This document shows, one piece after another, positions 1 to 6,783 of a stretch of DNA of 19,934 nucleotides. A model generated the notes under the pieces. It had not been told where the DNA came from. It searched no databases and saw only the letters and a program-made list of their open reading frames with translations. The position numbers and the translations under genes are program-made. The stretch comes from an uncultured beta proteobacterium. Its GTDB lineage: Bacteria; Pseudomonadota; Gammaproteobacteria; Burkholderiales; Burkholderiaceae_C. How positions within the stretch are numbered: the stretch's first letter is position 1; every line of letters starts with the position of its first letter. The DNA is taken from contig CAILKA010000507.1 in assembly GCA_903834645.1 (NCBI GenBank), positions 1 through 19,934 on the forward strand, written 5' to 3'.

Positions 1-186
1 AACGCGCAAGGGTCCTCCGATGGCAACGGCTATGCCGTATTCGGCACCGTCATCACCACCGCGGACGTCAACAGCGATGCGACCCTCGCAGCGCTCAGGG
101 CCGTGCCGGTGGTCAACAACGGTGCGGGCGAGGTGAGCCTGCCCACGAGCCCGCCCGTGGTCACGGCCGTCAGCCGGGTGCGCTGA
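1..186 (+). CDS. Cyclophilin-type peptidyl-prolyl cis-trans isomerase, C-terminal fragment (5' end outside window)
   Basis: Reading frame 1 is open from the window edge to a TGA at 184-186, giving 61 residues. It starts with the cyclophilin motif DGNGYAVFGTVI, followed by a helix-like stretch and a tail ending PPVVTAVSRVR, which lines up with the end of periplasmic PpiA-type cyclophilins (YAVFG...VV...PVVI...). Cyclophilins isomerise Xaa-Pro bonds during protein folding, and the PpiA type works in the periplasm; the signal peptide, if any, lies outside the window. The loop between the YAVFG motif and the C-terminal strand looks slightly longer than in E. coli PpiA. It is transcribed toward the minus-strand tRNA and transposase remnant, so it is not in an operon with anything to its right. 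The family call is fairly sure; the exact subtype is not. Confidence 0.7.
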   Translation, partial: NAQGSSDGNGYAVFGTVITTADVNSDATLAALRAVPVVNNGAGEVSLPTSPPVVTAVSRVR

Positions 187-219
187 GACGCTACGCCGGG
201 AGGCCGGTTGATCACCAGG

Positions 220-410
220 GGGTCCAAACCGGCCCGGTGGCGCGCCGCCCAGAAACTCGCATGCCCAGGATTCGTCCCGTCCACGACCCATTCGTCGTTC
301 GCGGCCGGGATCCCCCTGATCGCCTTGAAGAGCCAGGCGTCGAGCACTTCCTGGCGGAAGCCGCGCTTGAAACGCTCGAGGACGACGTTCTGGTTGGACT
401 CGCCGGGCAG
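220..410 (-). pseudogene. IS3-family transposase (OrfB, DDE integrase core) C-terminal remnant, frameshifted
   Basis: In the minus frame that includes 345-347, the sequence reads PGESNQNVVLERFKRGF, then EVLDAWLFKAI and DEWVVD. This is the end of an IS3-family OrfB integrase core: the QNxxxERF segment carries the third acidic residue (Glu, about 375-377) of the DDE triad, and the EVLD.WLF..I....DEW run follows it in the family. Homology fades in that frame at about 279. In another minus frame, starting near 279, the expected tail resumes as ESWACEFLGGAPPGRFGP, resembling the usual RPHESLGG.PP.R ending, so a frameshift plus local scrambling is present. The D-D part, OrfA and clear terminal inverted repeats are absent. 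No start codon supports expression. It abuts the CCA end of the neighbouring tRNA. The subgroup cannot be assigned by eye. Confidence 0.68.
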
Positions 411-411
411 G

Positions 412-488
412 TGGTAGGCCGTGTTGGACTTGAACCAACGACCAAAGGATTATGAGTCCTCTGCTCTGACCAACTGAGCTAACGGCCC
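412..488 (-). tRNA. tRNA with CAU anticodon (elongator Met or lysidine-type Ile2)
   Basis: Read on the minus strand, a full cloverleaf forms. The acceptor stem is 488-482 paired with 422-416 (first pair G-U). T8/A9 are followed by a D stem GCTC/GAGC, an anticodon stem 461-457/449-445 with loop CTCATAA and anticodon CAU (454-452), and a TTCAAGT T-loop. The discriminator is A and the CCA (414-412) is genome-encoded. CAU fits initiator Met, elongator Met or Ile2. The paired acceptor end and lack of three G-C pairs flanking the anticodon loop argue against the initiator. The GACTCATAATC and TGGTTCAAGTCCA segments resemble E. coli tRNA-Ile2 (ileX) more than its elongator tRNA-Met, so Ile2 read by TilS-made lysidine is a real possibility. 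hrcA ends 32 bp upstream on the same strand. Confidence 0.92.
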
Positions 489-520
489 CCCGCCCGCATT
501 CTAGGAGGCGCTGCCAGGCC

Positions 521-1567
521 TCAACCCGCCGGCTTCTGGCTCAGTGCGTTGGTGAGCAGCCGCGCGGTGATGCCCACGATCTGGATCATGCGGTCGTAGT
601 GCATGCGCGTGGGGCCGATCACACCCAGGCGCCCCACCACCATGCCGTCGACCTCATAGGGTGCGGCCACCACCGACAGCTCCTCGAAAGGCACGACCCG
701 GCTCTCGCCACCGATCCAGATGCGCACGCCCTCGGCGCGGCTGGAGGTGTCGAGCAGCCGCATCAGCTCGGTCTTGCGCTCGAACACGTCGAAGAGCTTG
801 CGCAGCGCCCCCATGTCGTGGCTGAAGTCCTCCACCTCGAGCAGCCTGCGCTCGCCCACCACCACCACCTGCTCGGTCGACTCGGCGATCGCGTCGGTGC
901 CGGCCTTCACCGCAGCGGCCATGAGCCCGGCGATCTCCCCGTGCAGCGCCTCGATCTCGCCGTGCAGCCGCTCGCGCACTTCCTCGATCGTCAGGCCCGC
1001 ATAGTGCGAGTTGAGGTAGTTGGTGGCCTCCACGAGCTCGCTCTGGCCGTAGTCGCGCGCGGTGAGGATGAGGCGGTTCTGCACATCGCCGTCGGGCGAC
1101 ACGAGGATGACCAGCACGCGCCGGTCGCCCAGGCGCAGGAACTCGATGTGGCGAAACACGCTCGCCCGACGCGGCACCGTGACCACGCCCACGAAGTTCG
1201 ACAGGCTCGACAGGATCTGCGCGGCCTGCGCGATCACGCGCTGGGGCTGGTCGGGCTGGAGCTGCTCGCGCACCGAGGCCAGCTCGGGAGGCGGCTGCGC
1301 CGGATCCAGCGGGCGCGCGGTGAGCATCGTGTCGACGAAGAGCCGGTATCCGCGCGCCGTGGGCACGCGGCCGGCGCTGGTGTGGGGGCTCGCGATGAGG
1401 CCGAGCTCCTCGAGGTCGCTCATCACGTTGCGGATGGTGGCGGGCGACAGGTCCAGGCCCGAGGCGCGCGACAGCGTGCGCGAGCCCACGGGCTGCCCGT
1501 CGGCGATGTAGCGCTCCACGAGCGCCTTCAGCAGGGTCCTGGCGCGGTCGTCCAACATCGGATTCAT
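521..1567 (-). CDS. hrcA: Heat-inducible transcription repressor HrcA
   Basis: HrcA represses chaperone operons (groESL, dnaK) by binding CIRCE inverted repeats, and needs GroEL for activity. The N-terminus contains the winged-helix core: LLKALVERYIADGQPVGSRT followed by the SPATIRNVMSDLEELGL recognition region and an SPHTSAGRVPT wing. The rest is the GAF-like and dimerisation part typical of HrcA. From ATG 1565-1567 the product is 348 residues, normal for proteobacterial HrcA. A second in-frame ATG at 1556-1558 (MLDDRA) is the commoner family start; neither has a clear ribosome binding site, so the choice is open by three residues. The open frame upstream of 1567 overlaps nadK and lacks family sequence, so it is not used. 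It is divergent from nadK across 75 bp. No CIRCE element was seen in the window. Confidence 0.95.
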   Translation of the reverse strand: MNPMLDDRARTLLKALVERYIADGQPVGSRTLSRASGLDLSPATIRNVMSDLEELGLIASPHTSAGRVPTARGYRLFVDTMLTARPLDPAQPPPELASVREQLQPDQPQRVIAQAAQILSSLSNFVGVVTVPRRASVFRHIEFLRLGDRRVLVILVSPDGDVQNRLILTARDYGQSELVEATNYLNSHYAGLTIEEVRERLHGEIEALHGEIAGLMAAAVKAGTDAIAESTEQVVVVGERRLLEVEDFSHDMGALRKLFDVFERKTELMRLLDTSSRAEGVRIWIGGESRVVPFEELSVVAAPYEVDGMVVGRLGVIGPTRMHYDRMIQIVGITARLLTNALSQKPAG

Positions 1568-1642
1568 TGTAAGGACAACCCCGCCAAGGGGTGGCTCCCA
1601 AGTGGGCTCCTGCAACGGGCGCAACATGTCATCATTCCCCCC
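1568..1642. promoter_or_regulatory. Divergent hrcA/nadK intergenic region
   Basis: This 75-bp gap separates two genes transcribed away from each other, so both presumably take their promoters from here or from within the opposite gene. It contains a small inverted repeat (CCCA-AG-TGGG, about 1609-1618) and a CCCC/GGGG pair nearer hrcA. I could not find a convincing -35/-10 pair in either direction, nor a CIRCE repeat. The call rests on gene arrangement alone. Confidence 0.35.
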
Positions 1643-2518
1643 ATGGCTGCACGTTTCCGCCACGCCGCGCTGATCGGGAAGTACCAGGCGCGGGGCATCC
1701 GCCCTGCACTGGAGGATGTCGCCCGCTTCCTGTGCGAACAGGGGCTGGATGTCTCCTTCGAGCGCGAGACGGCCGTGGCCACAGGCGTGTCCGACTACGA
1801 CGTGCTCACCACGGCCCAGCTCGGCTCACGCTGCGACCTCGCCGTCGTCGTCGGCGGGGATGGCACCATGCTTGCCATCGGCCGCGAACTCGCCCGCCAC
1901 GGCGTGCCGCTGGTGGGGATCAACCAGGGCCGGCTGGGCTTCATCACCGACATCCCGCTCGAGCGGCTCAAGGAATCTCTCGGCCCGATCATCGCCGGCG
2001 ACTACGAAGAAGAGCACCGCGCGATGCTCGACGGCACGGTCTGGCGCGACGGCCACCCGATCTTCGAGGGCCTGTCGATGAACGATGTCGTCGTCAGCCG
2101 CGGTGCCACCGCCAGCATGGTCGAGCTCAAGGTGACGATCGGCGAGGATTTCGTCGCCAACATCCGGGCCGATGGCCTCATCGTGGCCTCTCCCACCGGC
2201 TCCACGGCCTACGCGCTGTCGGCTGGCGGCCCGATCCTGCACCCGGGCATCGCCGGCTGGGTGCTCGTGCCCATCGCCTCGCACACCTTGTCCAACCGCC
2301 CGATCGTGCTGCCCGACCACGGCGAGATCCGCATCGAGATCGTCGCCGGTCGTGATGCTTCGGCCAACTTCGACATGCAAAGCCTGGCCAGCCTCCTGCA
2401 TGGCGACCAGGTTCGCGTGCGCCGCTCGCAGCACAAGGTGCGCTTCCTGCACCCCCTGGGCTGGAGCTACTACGCCACGCTGCGGCGCAAGCTGCGCTGG
2501 TACGAGGGGGTGGCCTGA
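1643..2518 (+). CDS. nadK: NAD kinase
   Basis: This enzyme phosphorylates NAD at the 2'-OH of the adenosine ribose, using ATP or polyphosphate, to make NADP in the cytoplasm. The 291-residue product carries the diagnostic GGDGT motif in VVVGGDGTMLAIGREL, the catalytic region with its Asp. Further on come the NDVVV segment and the GSTAYALSAGGPILHP stretch of the C-terminal beta domain that contacts NAD. ATG 1643 is chosen because the protein begins there like its relatives (MAARFRHAALIGKY); the long open frame before it is antisense to hrcA and has no family sequence. Its TGA shares one base with the recN start (TGATG), so the two are translationally coupled. The hrcA/nadK/recN arrangement recurs in betaproteobacteria and supports the call. 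Confidence 0.97.
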   Translation: MAARFRHAALIGKYQARGIRPALEDVARFLCEQGLDVSFERETAVATGVSDYDVLTTAQLGSRCDLAVVVGGDGTMLAIGRELARHGVPLVGINQGRLGFITDIPLERLKESLGPIIAGDYEEEHRAMLDGTVWRDGHPIFEGLSMNDVVVSRGATASMVELKVTIGEDFVANIRADGLIVASPTGSTAYALSAGGPILHPGIAGWVLVPIASHTLSNRPIVLPDHGEIRIEIVAGRDASANFDMQSLASLLHGDQVRVRRSQHKVRFLHPLGWSYYATLRRKLRWYEGVA

Positions 2519-4170
2519 TGCTGCGCCGGCTCGCGCTGCGCGATTTCGTGCTCGTGCACCGGCTCGAGCTCGAGCTCGGCCGCGGCTTCACGGTGCTCAC
2601 GGGCGAGACGGGCGCAGGCAAGTCGATCCTCGTGGACGCGCTGCAGTTCGTGCTCGGGGCCCGGGCCGATACGCTGAGCGTGCGCGAAGGTGCGACCCGT
2701 GCGGAGGTGAGCGCGGAGTTCGACAGCCCCGCATCGCTGGCCGACTGGCTGGACGAGGCCGGCTTCGAAGCAGCCGAAGGCTTGCTCCTGCTGCGGCGCA
2801 CGGTGGATGAGCAGGGCCGCAGCCGAGCCTGGATCAACGGCAGCAGTGCCACGGTGGCGCAACTGCGCGAGGCGGCCGAACACCTGGTGGAGATCCATGG
2901 CCAGCACGCCTGGCAGAGCCTCACGCGCCCGGCAGCCGTGCGCGCGCTGCTCGACGAGCAGGCGGGCGTGGATGCGCGCGCGATGAACCAGGCCTGGCGC
3001 GCCTGGCGCCAGGCCCAGCAGGCCCTCGAACAGGCGCGCACGCAAGTCGAGGCACTGGGGCGCGAGCGCGAACGGCTGCTCTGGCAGCTCGGCGAGATCG
3101 ACAAGCTCGAGCCCGGCGACCACGAGTGGGACACGCTCCAGGCAGAGCACCAGCGGCTGGCCCACGCACAGTCGCTGCTCGAGGCAGCGCGACAGGCTCT
3201 CGACTGGCTGGCCGAAGGCGATCCTGCGGTGGACACGCTGCTCGATCGCGCCGCTGCCACGCTGGATGACGCCGGCCGTCTCGATCCTGCACTGGGCGCC
3301 CTGGCACAGGTGCTGCGCGAGGCGCAATCCCCGCTGCAGGACGCCGCCCGAACGCTGCAGGCCTATCTCTGCGACACCGAGCCCGATCCGGCACGCCTGG
3401 CGCAGCTCGATGCACGGCTGGCAGCCTGGGTCGCGCTGGCGCGGCGCTACAGGTGCCCACCGGCGGAGCTGCCGGCCCAGCGCAACGCGTGGCGCGCCGA
3501 GCTGCAGGCGCTTGACGCCGCAGCGGACCTGCCCGCGCTCGAGCAAGCCGAGCGCCAGGCGCAGGCACAGTGGCTCGAGGCTGCGCGCGCCGTCTCCGCG
3601 CTGCGCCATCGCCACGCGCCCCAGCTCTCGGTAGCCGTCACGCAGGCGATGCAGCCGCTGGGCATGGCGGGCGGTCGCTTCGAGGTGGCACTGCTGCCTG
3701 GCGATTCGCCACAGCCCCACGGGCTCGAATCGGTCGAATTCCTCGTGGCGGGCCACGCGGGCTCGAGCCCCAGGCCGCTTGCCAAGGTTGCCTCGGGCGG
3801 CGAGCTGTCCCGCCTGGCACTGGCCATCGCCGCCACCACCGCGCGCGAGCTCGCCCAGGCCTTGCCCACCCTCGTCTTCGACGAGATCGACACCGGCGTG
3901 GGCGGCATGGTGGCCGACAGCGTCGGCCGGCTGATGAAGCAGCTCGGTGCGAGCAGCCAGGTGCTGGCTGTCACGCACCTGGCGCAGGTGGCCGCCTGCG
4001 CCGATGCGCATGTGGTGGTGGCCAAGTCCGTGCAAGGCGGCGCGGCCGCCACGCAGGTGCAGCTCGTCACGGGCGAGGCCCGCGTGGCCGAAGTCGCGCG
4101 CATGCTCGGCGGCGAGCGCCTGTCGGGCCTCGCGCATGCGCAGGCGATGCTCGGGAGCGCCAGGGCATGA
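2518..4170 (+). CDS. recN: DNA repair protein RecN (SMC-like ATPase)
   Basis: RecN is an SMC-related ATPase that acts at DNA double-strand breaks during recombinational repair. The 550-residue protein has the expected layout: N-terminal half-ATPase with Walker A GETGAGKS at residues 29-36, a long Leu/Glu/Arg/Ala-rich coiled-coil middle (about 150-370), then the ABC signature region KVASGGELSRLALAIA and Walker B TLVFDEIDTGVGG. It starts one base inside the nadK stop and its own TGA overlaps the rapZ ATG (ATGA), so nadK-recN-rapZ appear translationally coupled. In many bacteria recN is LexA-controlled and preceded by its own promoter; here there is no gap for one, so any SOS promoter would have to lie inside nadK. 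Confidence 0.97.
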   Translation: MLRRLALRDFVLVHRLELELGRGFTVLTGETGAGKSILVDALQFVLGARADTLSVREGATRAEVSAEFDSPASLADWLDEAGFEAAEGLLLLRRTVDEQGRSRAWINGSSATVAQLREAAEHLVEIHGQHAWQSLTRPAAVRALLDEQAGVDARAMNQAWRAWRQAQQALEQARTQVEALGRERERLLWQLGEIDKLEPGDHEWDTLQAEHQRLAHAQSLLEAARQALDWLAEGDPAVDTLLDRAAATLDDAGRLDPALGALAQVLREAQSPLQDAARTLQAYLCDTEPDPARLAQLDARLAAWVALARRYRCPPAELPAQRNAWRAELQALDAAADLPALEQAERQAQAQWLEAARAVSALRHRHAPQLSVAVTQAMQPLGMAGGRFEVALLPGDSPQPHGLESVEFLVAGHAGSSPRPLAKVASGGELSRLALAIAATTARELAQALPTLVFDEIDTGVGGMVADSVGRLMKQLGASSQVLAVTHLAQVAACADAHVVVAKSVQGGAAATQVQLVTGEARVAEVARMLGGERLSGLAHAQAMLGSARA

Positions 4171-5036
4171 GTGCGGAGGTCGTCCTCGTCACGGGCATCT
4201 CCGGCTCGGGCAAGTCGGTGGCGCTGCATGCGCTGGAAGATGCCGGCTTCTTCTGCGTCGACAACCTCCCGCCCGAGCTGCTGCGCGAGTTCGTGCGGCT
4301 GGAGCACGAGCGCTTCGCCTCGCGCATCGCGGTGGCCGTCGACGTGCGCACGGCCGGCTCGCTGCCGGTGCTCGTGCCCCTCATCGACGAGCTGCGCACC
4401 GAGGGCGTGCGGGTGCGCAGCATCTTCCTGGAGGCCAGCACCGAGTCGCTCGTGCGGCGCTACTCCGAGACCCGCCGGCCGCATCCGTTGTCCACCGCCG
4501 GCGCCGCCACCGAGGCGGCCTCGGCGCTCATCGATGCGATCGAGCGCGAGCGCGGGCTGCTGGCCGACCTGCGCGAGGTCTCCACCGTCATCGACACCAG
4601 CCAGCTGCGTCCGGCGCAGCTGCGCAGCTGGCTGCGCGAACTCGTCGAGGCCCCGCGCCTTCCACTGACCGTCGTCTTCGAGTCCTTCGCCTTCAAGCGC
4701 GGCGTGCCGCTGGACGCGGACTTCGTCTTCGACCTGCGCGCCTGGCCCAACCCCTTCTACATCCGTCATCTGCGCCCGCTCTCGGGTCGGGACGAACCGG
4801 TGGCAAGCTACCTGAGCGAGCAGCCCGAGGTGCTGGAGATGCTCGGCCAGATCGAGTCCTTCCTGCGGCGCTGGCTCCCGAGTTTCGAGGGTGAGCAGCG
4901 CGGGTACGTCACCGTGGCCCTGGGGTGCACGGGCGGCCAGCACCGCTCGGTCTACGCCGCCGAGGAGCTGCGGCGGCGCTTCGGCGACCGCGCCGGCACG
5001 CTGCTGCGCCACCGCGAGCTCGAGCCCGACCGCTGA
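4167..5036 (+). CDS. rapZ: RapZ-family RNase adapter / nucleotide-binding protein
   Basis: RapZ (formerly YvcJ/YhbJ) is a P-loop protein; in enterobacteria it directs RNase E to the small RNA GlmZ and so tunes glucosamine-6-phosphate synthase. The 289-residue product has Walker A GISGSGKS at residues 10-17, then FFCVDNLPPELL, and the family C-terminal signature GCTGGQHRSVY around residues 253-263 in the sugar-binding domain. ATG 4167 overlaps the recN stop by four bases. The usual neighbours of rapZ in proteobacteria, hprK, ptsN and other PTS genes, are not here; instead a Lon-domain protein follows 57 bp later. Whether it has a GlmZ-type partner RNA in this lineage cannot be seen from the window. 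Confidence 0.95.
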   Translation: MSAEVVLVTGISGSGKSVALHALEDAGFFCVDNLPPELLREFVRLEHERFASRIAVAVDVRTAGSLPVLVPLIDELRTEGVRVRSIFLEASTESLVRRYSETRRPHPLSTAGAATEAASALIDAIERERGLLADLREVSTVIDTSQLRPAQLRSWLRELVEAPRLPLTVVFESFAFKRGVPLDADFVFDLRAWPNPFYIRHLRPLSGRDEPVASYLSEQPEVLEMLGQIESFLRRWLPSFEGEQRGYVTVALGCTGGQHRSVYAAEELRRRFGDRAGTLLRHRELEPDR

Positions 5037-5080
5037 GCGGCCAGTGCCCGGCTGACCGCACCCGCCACCGCAGCTGTGCC

Positions 5081-5088
5081 AAGGGGAG
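5081..5088 (+). promoter_or_regulatory. Ribosome binding site deciding the Lon-domain gene start
   Basis: AAGGGGAG lies five bases before the GTG at 5094, which fixes that GTG rather than the upstream in-frame GTG at 5076 as the start. Confidence 0.65.
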
Positions 5089-5093
5089 CCCGC

Positions 5094-5723
5094 GTGAACG
5101 AGCCCGACCCGCTCCCCGACCTGCCCCTGTTCCCCCTGGGCACCGTGCTCTTCCCGGGAGGGCGGTTGTCGCTGAAGGTCTTCGAGGCTCGTTACCTCGA
5201 CCTCATGGGCCGCTGTCTCAGGAGCGGGGAACCCTTCGGCGTGGTGGCCTTGCGCCAGGGCGCCGAGGTGGGCGCCAAGGTGCCGGGCCAGGCGATGGAG
5301 GCGGTGGGCGTGCTGGCCCGCATCGACGACGTGGACGCCGAGCGGCCGGGCATCCTGCTCGTGCGCTGCACCGGCGGGCAGCGCTTTCGGCTGCTGGCGG
5401 CCCCCGTTCAGCGCAGTGACGGCCTGTGGCTGGGCTCGGCGCAACTCCTGCCCGATGATCCTGGTTCAGAGCCCGAGCTGGCGATGGCCCCGACGGTGCA
5501 GGCGCTGTCGCAACTGGCCCGTAACCTCGAGGCCAGTGGCGCGGAATGCCCCTGGAACGGGCCGGCCAGGCTCGACGATGCGGCATGGGTGGCCAACCGC
5601 TGGTGCGAGCTGCTGCCCATTGCCCTGGGCACGCGCCAGAAGCTGATGGAGTTGGAGGAGCCTGCCGCGCGGCTGCGCCTGGTGGACGGGTTCCTGCGCA
5701 GCCGCGGCGTCGTCAAGGGCTGA
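5094..5723 (+). CDS. Stand-alone Lon N-terminal (LON substrate-binding) domain protein
   Basis: The 209-residue protein consists of a single LON/PUA-like domain, as found at the N-terminus of Lon protease, without AAA+ or protease domains. The hallmark start is LPLFPLGTVLFPGG followed by LKVFEARYLDLM, then FGVVAL, a charged GVLARI segment and a C-terminal helical bundle. Such small LON proteins are widespread in proteobacteria and assumed cytoplasmic; their role is not established, though the domain binds peptides in Lon. The chosen GTG start has a strong ribosome binding site. It lies 57 bp after rapZ and overlaps the 3' end of the convergent mutY by 11 bp. Confidence 0.85.
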   Translation: MNEPDPLPDLPLFPLGTVLFPGGRLSLKVFEARYLDLMGRCLRSGEPFGVVALRQGAEVGAKVPGQAMEAVGVLARIDDVDAERPGILLVRCTGGQRFRLLAAPVQRSDGLWLGSAQLLPDDPGSEPELAMAPTVQALSQLARNLEASGAECPWNGPARLDDAAWVANRWCELLPIALGTRQKLMELEEPAARLRLVDGFLRSRGVVKG

Positions 5724-6783
5724 GCAGCCGGCGCACCGGCGCTGGCAGCCCGAGCGCGAGCGCCTGCGCCGTGCCCCACCAGCGCCCGGCCCCGAGAGTC
5801 CGGGTCAGCCGGTCGCGCTCGCTGGCCACCAGCGCCTCGGGCAGCTGCCAGCGCAGCGGCTGCAGTTCCCAGTCCAGGTGGGTGAGCACATGCACGAAGG
5901 GCTCGAGCCACACCCCCTGGCCGGGCCAGTGCTGCGGCAGTTCGGGCTCGGGCCACTCCGGCAAGCTCCACAAGCCCGCCCAGACACCTCGCTCGGGTCG
6001 CTGCGCGAGCCAGATGTCGTCGCCGTGGGTCAGCCACAGCAGCGCACTGCGGCGCGCGCCGCGGCGCATGCGGCGCGTGCGCACCGGATAGGCCTCGGGC
6101 CGGCCCTGGGCCCGGGCGATGCACAACGCCTGCAGGGGACACGCCGGGCACGACGGGCGGCTGCGCGTGCACACCTGCGCGCCCAGGTCCATCAGGCCCT
6201 GGGTGTAGGGCTCGATGCCACGCTCGGGCAGCAGCGCCTCGGCGCACGCCCACAGGGCCAGCTCCTGGCGTCGCTCGCCCAGATCGCCATCGAAGCCGAG
6301 CGCGCGCGCCAGCACCCGCTTGACGTTGCCGTCGAGGATGGCCACTTGCTCGCCGAAGCAGAAGGCTGCGATCGCCGCCGCGGTGGAGCGCCCGATGCCG
6401 GGCAGGGTCTGCAGCGTTGCGCTGTCACCCGGAAAGCGCCCGCCATGACGGGCCACCACCTCCTGCGCGCAGCGGTGCAGATTGCGCGCGCGGCTGTAGT
6501 AGCCCAGGCCGCTCCACAGGGCCAGCACATCCTGCAGGGGGGCGGCCGCCAGCGCGGCCACGTCCGCAAAGCGCGCCAGAAAGCGCTCGTAGTAGCCCAG
6601 CACCGTGCCCACCTGCGTCTGCTGCAGCATCACCTCCGACAGCCACACCCGGTACGGGTCGCGTGTGCCCTGCCAGGGCAGGCCGTGCCGGCCGTGATGC
6701 TGCTGCCAGTCGATCACGCGCTGGGCGAAGGTGCTGCCCTCACCCTGTCCCGGGCCGGCTGCTCCGTCTACCGACGCTGGCAT
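5713..6783 (-). CDS. mutY: Adenine DNA glycosylase MutY
   Basis: MutY removes adenine mispaired with 8-oxoguanine, the last safeguard of the GO repair system. The 356-residue product shows the catalytic Glu (residue 50) in SEVMLQQTQV, the helix-hairpin-helix LPGIGRSTAAAIAAF, and the catalytic Asp (151) in ILDGNVKRVLAR. The [4Fe-4S] cluster Cys are C205, C212, C215 and C221 (spacing X6-X2-X5). The C-terminal third (from about 245) is the NUDIX-like domain that reads 8-oxoG. Its ATG lies inside the 3' end of mutM (16-bp overlap), so the two glycosylases are probably made from one transcript. No good ribosome binding site precedes the ATG, consistent with coupling. Its 3' end overlaps the convergent LON gene by 11 bp. 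Confidence 0.97.
   Translation of the reverse strand: MPASVDGAAGPGQGEGSTFAQRVIDWQQHHGRHGLPWQGTRDPYRVWLSEVMLQQTQVGTVLGYYERFLARFADVAALAAAPLQDVLALWSGLGYYSRARNLHRCAQEVVARHGGRFPGDSATLQTLPGIGRSTAAAIAAFCFGEQVAILDGNVKRVLARALGFDGDLGERRQELALWACAEALLPERGIEPYTQGLMDLGAQVCTRSRPSCPACPLQALCIARAQGRPEAYPVRTRRMRRGARRSALLWLTHGDDIWLAQRPERGVWAGLWSLPEWPEPELPQHWPGQGVWLEPFVHVLTHLDWELQPLRWQLPEALVASERDRLTRTLGAGRWWGTAQALALGLPAPVRRLLSP

Noticed and set aside
599..1642. Long + strand extension of the nadK frame upstream of its ATG.
   Set aside because: It is antisense to hrcA, has low-complexity His/Arg/Ala composition and no NadK-family sequence before MAARFRH.
1568..1642. A CIRCE operator for hrcA self-control.
   Set aside because: No TTAGCACTC-N9-GAGTGCTAA-like inverted repeat is present in the gap.
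3447..5444. Minus-strand 665-codon open frame opposite recN, rapZ and the Lon-domain gene.
   Set aside because: It mirrors three well-supported genes and shows no recognisable motif.
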